Source of the DNA: Streptomyces sp. H27-H5
Lineage (GTDB): Bacteria; Actinomycetota; Actinomycetes; Streptomycetales; Streptomycetaceae
Length of the DNA stretch: 37,395 nt
Direction: 5' to 3'
Assembly: GCF_026627505.1 (NCBI RefSeq)
Contig: NZ_JAPNLK010000080.1
Location: 1-37,395 of the forward strand
The notes beneath the pieces are model-generated. The model was not told where the DNA came from. It was given only the letters and a program-made list of their open reading frames with translations, and did not search any database. The first letter of the stretch is position 1. Every line of letters begins with the position of its first letter. Positions 32,230 to 37,395 of the stretch are shown piece after piece. Made by a program: the position numbers and the translations under genes.

Positions 32230-32770
32230 CGGTGCGTGGTGGCCTGTAGGTGGCCCCGCCGGCAGGAGCACTTCGTGCAGGGTGATGGGCGCGCCCCAGC
32301 TGTCACCGCTGCGCACGGTGTATTCGAGGGTGTGTTGCGGGAAGGGCACTGCCGGGCCGGTGGATTCGACCTTCAGCGCGTGGTGGCCGTCGCCGTTGAA
32401 GTGGAGCTCGGTGTACCCGCGGTGGCTCAGCACGGCGAGGGTGCGCTGGTCGAGAACCAGGCCGCGTTCGCAGGAGAGGTCGTCCTCGTTGCGTCAGATG
32501 GAGATGAACGTGGCGAACATCCCCAGGGCCTCCAGCATGATGCTGCCGATTGACGCCCGCGTCGACGATGGCCCCGCTGAGCTGCCACTGCCAGGTGTTG
32601 AACAGCTCATCGTTCAGATTCTGCATCGCGGTCTGAAGCCTGTCGTACCGTCCGTTCCACCAGCCACCTTTTCGGCAGCACGGTCGCGCAGCCGGTCGTG
32701 GAACTCGGCGACCGGACCCTTGTCCCGTCTGCGCCGGAAGAAGGCGCAGCCGCGGTCCCATGTGGGGAAG
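32230..32770 (-). pseudogene. Degraded conserved gene of unknown function
   Basis: Three minus-strand frames read like pieces of a single protein: WDRGCAFFRRRRDKGPVAEF with HDRLRDRAAEK, then in another frame RYDRLQTAMQNLNDELFNTW and QWQLSGAIVDAGVNRQHH, then in the third frame RTLAVLSHRGYTELHFNGDG and FPQHTLEYTVRSGDSWGAPI. Amino-acid composition is protein-like in each piece, and switches between frames fall near 32700 and 32490. I do not recognise the family. At least two frameshifts show it is not functional. Confidence 0.5.
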
Positions 32771-33108
32771 TCCGCAGGCACCGCTCTCCTTCTCCTACGG
32801 CGAGCAGGGCAGGCGGCTCCGCTCCGGTATGGCCGACGCAGACCACACGGGATGTGTGGTTCCCGGCAAGGCACCCCCGATCGCGAAGACTCCGCCACTC
32901 GAAGCGGTGAAGCGGCCACGTCACCGCCGGCCCCGTCGGTCGGCCGCGCGGACCGGCGACTGCAACGTGCCCGCTCGGCCGTGCAACTCGGGCACTGCAA
33001 CACACCTCCGCGTTGCAGCCCCTGACCTGCCTGAACCGGCAACGGTCGGCCTGGTTGCCGCGTTGCAGCCCGTGCTGCACCCTGTCCGGCGCCCCAGGGC
33101 ACGGGGAA

Positions 33109-33133
33109 GGCCCCGGGCGTCAAGCCCGGGGCC
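33109..33133. terminator. Perfect 10-bp terminator hairpin
   Basis: GGCCCCGGGC, loop GTCAA, GCCCGGGGCC. It lies 29 bases beyond the 3' end of the helicase-associated-domain remnant on the minus strand, so it is likely the old terminator of that gene. Confidence 0.7.
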
Positions 33134-33161
33134 TCGGATGCAGATCTGCCTCAGGGAGCGG

Positions 33162-33403
33162 TCACGCCCACTCCACTCCAAGCTCGCGCAGTGCGTCCCG
33201 CTGCTGCTGGTCGAGTTTGTGGCATCGAGTCTTGGTGTTGGAGACTCATACGCCAAGCTTCACGGTCGCCGGCTCAGCCTCGCCTTCGACCGCTATCGGC
33301 TGCCGTGGGTGGTCCTTGGGACCGGCCGGTGGGCGCCTTCCCGCGCGACCCACTGCGTGAGCGCTGTCAGGCCCCGTTGGAATGCCTGCTGTGCTTTGCT
33401 CGG
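33162..33403 (-). pseudogene. Helicase-associated-domain protein, C-terminal remnant
   Basis: The minus strand gives QQAFQRGLTALTQWVAREGA and HRPVPR, then after a frameshift QPIAVEGEAEPATVKLGV, a TGA at 33246-33248 where the family has tryptophan, and VSNTKTRCHKLDQQQRDALR ending ELGVEWA. This is the last repeat of the Helicase Associated (HA) domain found at the ends of large actinobacterial DEAD/DEAH helicase-like proteins. One frameshift and one nonsense codon show that it is dead. The helicase part is absent. Confidence 0.75.
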
Positions 33404-33459
33404 CCCCTTTCGCGTGACCGTCCGAGGGGGCGGGGGAGGGTGTCTGGTCGGGTTCCCGC

Positions 33460-33567
33460 CAGATGTTCGTCTCCGAGCACACCGTGCAGGACCACCTCAA
33501 GTCGGTGTTCGCCACGACCGCGACGAACAACCGCAGAATGCTGCCTGCCCGCGCACTCGGAACGTGA
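33460..33567 (+). pseudogene. LuxR-type HTH regulator, C-terminal remnant
   Basis: The plus strand reads QMFVSEHTVQDHLKSVFATT and ATNNRRMLPARALGT, then a stop. This is the recognition helix and end of a LuxR/NarL-type helix-turn-helix (usual form: lfvSehTVqdHLksIFaKtg). Everything upstream is missing. It converges with the secreted hydrolase gene, whose stop is 12 bases away. Confidence 0.7.
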
Positions 33568-33578
33568 ACCGCGGGCTG

Positions 33579-35150
33579 CTACCCCGCCTGCTTGACGCAG
33601 GTCCGGTCCCTCGCCGGCAGCTTCCCGGTGGCCAGGTACCGGTTGACCTGGTCGTCCACGCACGCGTTGCCGTAGCGCCCGAAGAGGGCGTGCCGGTTGG
33701 CGCCCTCGAGGGTGACCAGCCTGGAGCTCGGCAGCTGCTTGTGCAGCTCGACGCTTCCCTTGTACGTGGTCCGCGGGTCACCGGTGGCGGCGACGATCAG
33801 TGCAGGAGCATCGCGCCGTACCCGGGTGGGCTCTTCGCGCGGAGAGTCCCAGAAGGCGCACGGGTTGATGTTGTTGGTCAGAGCGCCGAACAGCGGGTGC
33901 CCGGTGCGGTTGCGCTCGATGTCCCGCCAGTAGAGCTCGGGATCGCGCGCGGCGGCCACGTCCCCGCAGATGACGGCGGACTGCGCGCCGGTGGGCTCGC
34001 CCTCACCGCGCAGCACGTACCGGAGCTCCGGGACGAGCATCGGCGGTACCGTCGTCGGCCGGCCCTCCGCGGCTTTGGTCAGTACGGAAAGCAGCTCGCC
34101 GAACGACGCCCGCGCCGGTGCGGTGTCGTCCGCGATGCCCGAGAAGAGGAGGAGCGGCACCTGGCTGTCGTCGATCCGGAAGGCATCGGCGCCGGCGCCG
34201 ATGGTCAGCGGACCGCGCGCGGCCGCCGCGACGATGCGGTCGACGGCGGCGAGCACCTCGGCGCGGCTGCGGCCGAGGCCGTAGGTGTCGTGGTGCTCCG
34301 CGGCCCAGGCGGCCCAGTCGGACAGCGCCTTCTCGTTCTCGCGCTCGGTGCCCTTCAGCAGCCGGGGGCGGTAGTCGCTCGGGTTGATCGCCCCGTCCAG
34401 CACCATCCGGTCGTGGCGGCCGGGGAACATCTGCGTGTAGACCGTGCCCAGGTAGGTGCCGTACGAGTAACCCAGGAAGGAGATCTTCCGCTCGCCGAGC
34501 GTGCCGCGGATGACGTCCATGTCGCGGGCCGTGTTGCGGGTGGTGATGTGCGGGAGCACCGCGGCGTCGGTGGCCCGGCACTTGTCGGCCAGGCTCTTCT
34601 GCAGGGCGACCTGGCGGTCGAAGCCCGCCCGGCCGGTGCCGGCGGACAGCCAGGTCATGCCGACGGGCAAGCCGCAGTCCAGCGCGGTGCTGCGCCCGAT
34701 GAAGCGCGGGTCGAAGCCGACGATGTCGTAGCGCGCGCCGACCTCCTTCATCGACGCGCGGGCCTGCGGCGGGGACTGGAGCGCGGGACCGCCCGGACCG
34801 CCGTTGTTGAGGAGGATCGCGCCGATGCGGTGGCGGGTGTCGGTGGCCTTGAGCCGGGAGATCGCCACGGTGATCGTGCGCCCCCGGGGGTCGGCGTAGT
34901 CCAGGGGCACGGTCACGTCCGCGCACTGCACGCCTGCCTGGTCCAGATCGCGGCCCGTGGTGTCGTCGGGGCCCTTGATGCAGCTGCCCCAGCCGAGGTG
35001 CTGGCGGTAGTACCGGTCCAGTCCGGCCCCGGAGCTGTCCTGGGCGGGGGTCTCGGCGGCCGTGGCCAGGACGGGGGAGGACGTGAGGCAGGCGGCGAGG
35101 GTGAGGCCCACGGCCAAGGCGCGGCGTGCGGCGGGGCTGACAGTGGTCAC
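33579..35150 (-). CDS. Secreted tripeptidyl aminopeptidase-like alpha/beta hydrolase
   Basis: A 523-residue exported serine peptidase of the Streptomyces Tap/SlpD group, which removes tripeptides from the N-termini of extracellular proteins. The N-terminus is a signal peptide (AARRALAVGLTLAACLTSSP then VLATAAETPA). The oxyanion region is LLNNGGPGGPA, the nucleophile elbow GYSYG holds S229, the acid lies in ATGDPRTTYK and the histidine in GANRHALFGRYG. The C-terminal TAP-like domain (from ~400) contains paired cysteines. GTG 35150 is chosen because AAGGAG precedes it by five bases and it makes a proper signal peptide; the frame upstream does not. The gene looks intact and is probably transcribed alone. 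Confidence 0.9.
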   Translation of the reverse strand: MTTVSPAARRALAVGLTLAACLTSSPVLATAAETPAQDSSGAGLDRYYRQHLGWGSCIKGPDDTTGRDLDQAGVQCADVTVPLDYADPRGRTITVAISRLKATDTRHRIGAILLNNGGPGGPALQSPPQARASMKEVGARYDIVGFDPRFIGRSTALDCGLPVGMTWLSAGTGRAGFDRQVALQKSLADKCRATDAAVLPHITTRNTARDMDVIRGTLGERKISFLGYSYGTYLGTVYTQMFPGRHDRMVLDGAINPSDYRPRLLKGTERENEKALSDWAAWAAEHHDTYGLGRSRAEVLAAVDRIVAAAARGPLTIGAGADAFRIDDSQVPLLLFSGIADDTAPARASFGELLSVLTKAAEGRPTTVPPMLVPELRYVLRGEGEPTGAQSAVICGDVAAARDPELYWRDIERNRTGHPLFGALTNNINPCAFWDSPREEPTRVRRDAPALIVAATGDPRTTYKGSVELHKQLPSSRLVTLEGANRHALFGRYGNACVDDQVNRYLATGKLPARDRTCVKQAG

Positions 35151-35369
35151 CGGGTCTCCTTGAGCATCGTCCGCTTGGTGTGATCGCATGCCCCGAGGCT
35201 AGGAACCCGCCCTGGTACGGCACATCGCCCAAGGGCACGAGGACCCACCCCTGGCCCGGGACCTGCGTCCCGGCCCGGCCTCCTCCTTCGGGAGGAGATC
35301 GTCGGCGGGGCTGCGCTGAGGTCCGTCCCGGCCACGCGCCTGCCGTAAGGGGGAGATCGCCGCACTGGC

Positions 35370-35867
35370 ATGCTGTCAGGAGTTATTCGGCTCCAGAATC
35401 GAGATGGCCCTGTGTCTGCTTCCCAGATCCTCTTGCTCTTGGCATCGGTCTTCACCGCCGCGGGGTCGGTTATCGGCGTCGTCGCCTCCCTCAAGATCCG
35501 ACGCGTCCGGTTCCTGCTGAGGGAGGGCACTACTGCGCGGGGCGTGGTGACCCGTCTTGAGGAGACCCGGATCGCGCCGGCCTCGGATGCCGGGAGCACC
35601 AGCCGGAGCGTCGGAACCACCGTGTACTACCCGGTCATCACTTGGAGTACGGGCGACGGCCGTGTGATGGAAACCAGGACGGACATCGCTCGACCCAAGG
35701 ACAGGACCCTACGCGTCGGTGCCCGCGTCGAGGTCCGATACGACGAGGCAGACCCGTCACGCTGGACCCTCCCGGCCGAGGGCACCCCCTTCTGGTGGCT
35801 GTTCAGCGCCCTGGGCGCGTTGTTCGTCGCGATGGGGCTGGGGTTCGCCCTAGGGGGCCTGTCGTAA
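35370..35867 (+). CDS. DUF3592 domain membrane protein
   Basis: A 165-residue protein with an N-terminal transmembrane helix (SQILLLLASVFTAAGSVIGV), an extracytoplasmic beta-rich domain (TARGVVTRLEETRI, then YYPVITWSTGDGRV and RVGARVEVRYDEADPSRW) and a C-terminal helix (FWWLFSALGALFVAMGLGFA). The RxGxxVxVxYDPxxPxxa pattern is the DUF3592 signature. Function unknown. The start may be GTG 35412 rather than ATG 35370, since neither RBS is strong. It is divergent from the hydrolase gene. Confidence 0.78.
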   Translation: MLSGVIRLQNRDGPVSASQILLLLASVFTAAGSVIGVVASLKIRRVRFLLREGTTARGVVTRLEETRIAPASDAGSTSRSVGTTVYYPVITWSTGDGRVMETRTDIARPKDRTLRVGARVEVRYDEADPSRWTLPAEGTPFWWLFSALGALFVAMGLGFALGGLS

Positions 35868-35931
35868 GGGGCTTTGACGTGCGAAACGTTCGCGAAACAC
35901 CCGGGTCCGGACCGGTGTTCCGTGGCGGGAC

Positions 35932-36180
35932 GTGCCCGCCGAGTACGGGCCGTGGGGCCACTCCTACGCCCGTGAACGGAAACTGCTGATGGTGCGACTG
36001 GTTGCCAACCTGGTAGCGGAACTGGGCTGCCGCCGGCCCACCGTCCTCGCCGAGCAGCTCGTGACCCTCGCGGACGGCGCCGCCAGCCGCGCCATGGTGC
36101 TGGACGAGGCGGACTACGGCCGGTACGCGCGGACGGCGGCGGAGATCCTCCTGGACAATGCGCTGCCGGCCACGGACTGA
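35932..36180 (+). pseudogene. TetR-family regulator, C-terminal fragment
   Basis: The frame PAEYGPWGHSYARERKLLMV, then RLVANLVAELGCRRPTVLAE and QLVTLADGAASRAMVLDEAD, ending YGRYARTAAEILLDNALP, resembles the last two helices of a TetR ligand-binding domain. The helix-turn-helix half is missing and no RBS precedes the ATG at 35992 or the upstream methionine. It is probably a relic. Confidence 0.6.
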
Positions 36181-36327
36181 CGGGCCCCGCCGAGTTGCCG
36201 GGTTGCCTAGGGCTGTTGTTCAGGCCCCGTCGTTCGACCGAGGGGCAGGCGGGACTTTCGTCATACGACCTCGGACCTTGTCCGGCCGATCATGGGACTA
36301 CTTCGGGCCCGTGTCGTCGATGTGGGC

Positions 36328-36432
36328 ATGGGGCGGGGTGATCTCACGGATGCCGAGTGGGAACGGCCGCGACCGTTCCTGCCGGTCAGCAATAAGCGTT
36401 GTGGCGGAGTGCCGCATGATCAAGTCGTGAAT
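36328..36432 (+). mobile_element. IS5-family transposase N-terminal remnant
   Basis: MGRGDLTDAEWERPRPFLPV then SNKRCGGVPHDQVVNR matches the first 35 residues of a common Streptomyces IS5-type transposase (LTDAEWERLRPFLP). The remainder of the gene is missing, and the sequence passes into the secreted-protein gene at 36461. Confidence 0.7.
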
Positions 36433-36460
36433 CGGGCCCGTGGTCCTCGTCTCCCCGGTC

Positions 36461-36680
36461 ATGAAGAAGATGATCACTGTGGCCGCGCTGGTCCTCGCCG
36501 GCGTTGCGCTTGCCGCGCCCGCGCACGCCGACAGCGACTCGAACTTCGGTGGCGGCGTGCGCGGGCGCGAACAACTGGAACTTCACGGCCGCGGCCGTGT
36601 GCCTTCAGGCAGTCGCGGTGGTGCCCGTCCTCGGTAACTGGGTGGGTGACCACGCCGACAACTGCTCCAACGGCAACGGC
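36461..36680 (+). pseudogene. Small secreted protein, frameshifted and truncated
   Basis: ATG 36461 begins a clear signal peptide KKMITVAALVLAGVALAAPA with HADS as the cleavage region. After SNFGGG the frame shifts near 36555 (about two bases appear lost from a TG repeat), and the other frame continues CAGANNWNFTAAAVCLQAVA, then VVPVLGNWVGDHADNCSNGN. Together they form a ~75-residue secreted cysteine-containing protein of a type common in Streptomyces with unknown function. It ends abruptly at ~36680, where the minus-strand fragment of another secreted protein begins. Confidence 0.65.
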
Positions 36681-36683
36681 AGT

Positions 36684-36873
36684 GGCGTCGCCTTGCAGGC
36701 ACACCTCGGTTTTCACGTAGTAGTACTTGTGGTCGGCGTAGGCGGTCCACTTCTGGCAACCGTGAGGCGGCCGGGGCGCCGCGGCGGAGGAGGCGGAAGG
36801 AGCGCCGGACAAGCCCATGGCGCACGCCGTCAGGAACGGCAACAGGACGCGGGAGGGGAAGGGTGGCTTCACC
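36684..36873 (-). pseudogene. Secreted protein N-terminal fragment
   Basis: From a GTG at 36873 the minus strand reads KPPFPSRVLLPFLTACAMGL and SGAPSASSAAAP, a signal-peptide-like start, then HGCQKWTAYADHKYYYVKTE and VCLQGDAT. The cysteine/tyrosine-rich part looks like a small secreted protein. Similarity to a gene-like frame stops at ~36684, exactly where the plus-strand secreted gene stops. No good RBS precedes the GTG. Function unknown. Confidence 0.5.
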
Positions 36874-37088
36874 TGTACAGCAACGATGACACCGAACAAC
36901 GTCACCGGCACTTGGGACGGACCCGGTTGCTGCCGTGGTTGCCGCTGCTTTGCCCGAGGCTCGTACGAGTGCCCACGGCCCGGACCGCGACGCGGGTGTC
37001 GTCGTACGGTGGAGTGCCGGGTCGGCGTCACCTTCATTGGGCTGCTGCGCCCGGTCGTAGGCGCGCTGTTTCTCGGCCGGGCGGCGTG

Positions 37089-37278
37089 TCAGGGCCTGTC
37101 GGGTGGCCCTGTGTCGGGGGTGGTGGTCGCTGTCGGGTGGGTGCGTGGGAGCAGGGCGGCGGCTGCCAGGCCGCCGACACCCACGACGGCGAGGGCGACC
37201 ATGGCTGTCGCGTATGCGCCGGTGCTGAGCCCCGAGACCAGGATCGTTCCCGCCACGGCTGTTCCCAGCCCTCTCTGT
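37089..37278 (-). pseudogene. MFS transporter, C-terminal fragment
   Basis: The minus strand reads GLGTAVAGTILVSGLSTGAY, then ATAMVALAVVGVGGLAAAAL and LPRTHPTATT, the last transmembrane helix and tail of a DHA2-type drug transporter. There is no start, and upstream (above 37278) the frame ends in unrelated sequence. It may be the other end of the kind of transporter whose N-terminus is at 8155. Confidence 0.65.
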
Positions 37279-37338
37279 CAAAGTGACTCAAGCCAGGCAT
37301 ACTGGATGATTCATTGAGTTGAGGGTGGAGAAGGAGTA

Positions 37339-37395
37339 GTGCCCACAGTGGCCAGCACTGATGACCACGGGATACCGGATCCGCAGGTAGAACCC
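37339..37395 (+). CDS. Start of a gene running off the window
   Basis: GTG 37339 is preceded by GGAGAAGGAG and opens a frame (VPTVASTDDHGIPDPQVEP) that continues to the end of the window. Nineteen codons are too few to name it. Being divergent from an MFS remnant, it could be the transporter's regulator (MarR-type), but this is a guess. Confidence 0.5.
   Translation, partial: MPTVASTDDHGIPDPQVEP

Noticed and set aside
32760..35183. An 807-codon plus-strand frame
   Set aside because: It is antisense to the secreted peptidase gene, which has a signal peptide, catalytic triad and good RBS.

Overview
The window looks like a stretch of linear-chromosome arm DNA from Streptomyces or a very close relative. 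The evidence is uniformly high G+C with strong third-position G/C bias, many GTG and TTG starts, a rheA-hsp18 pair with the operator described for Streptomyces RheA, a DUF6415 protein, PucR, PadR and SpoIIE-type regulators, and a cardiolipin-synthase-like enzyme. No rRNA, tRNA, CRISPR array or complete mobile element was found. Instead there are many broken genes and transposase fragments (IS5-, IS4- and ISAzo13-like), which fits a rearranged accessory region.

Left part (1-16.3 kb): a truncated CDP-diacylglycerol pyrophosphatase, a DUF3995 membrane protein, an AraC regulator, transposase debris, an NAD(P)-dependent reductase next to a divergent inositol-monophosphatase-like protein with a LysR stub opposite, a GMC oxidoreductase, a truncated MFS gene and a broken MpaB-type oxygenase gene. 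An intact electron-transfer unit follows: ferredoxin reductase plus fatty acid desaturase, with a divergent PucR regulator. Then come an acyltransferase-3 membrane protein and a PadR/membrane-protein pair.

Middle part (16.6-23.5 kb): a phospholipase-D/cardiolipin-synthase-like protein, a 1-kb non-coding block with an imperfect ~200-bp tandem duplication and a perfect 14-bp hairpin ahead of a MerR-like gene, two SpoIIE-type phosphatases (one with an in-frame deletion of most of its catalytic C-terminus), and a TetR regulator divergent from a Vat-type (streptogramin A) acetyltransferase.

Stress and signalling part (23.5-32.1 kb): rheA and hsp18 diverge across two tandem RheA-type operators. 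They are followed by two DUF2267 proteins, a CsbD remnant, two tiny membrane proteins (one behind a SigB-type promoter candidate), a DUF6415 protein and a MarR regulator. Next is a tightly overlapping three-gene operon: a PAS/GAF/SpoIIE phosphatase, a stand-alone B12-binding protein with the W-x9-EH cap motif of CarH/LitR light sensors, and a STAS anti-anti-sigma protein. A truncated SigB/SigF-type sigma factor gene behind its own SigB-type promoter candidate lies nearby. I read the operon as a possible cobalamin-based (light?) input to partner-switching control of a stress sigma factor, and it is the most interesting item in the window.

Right part (32.2-37.4 kb): mostly debris (helicase-associated-domain remnant, LuxR HTH tail, TetR tail, IS5 head, two secreted-protein fragments joined tail to tail, MFS C-terminus) around an intact secreted tripeptidyl-aminopeptidase-like hydrolase and a DUF3592 protein. 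A new gene starts at the right edge.
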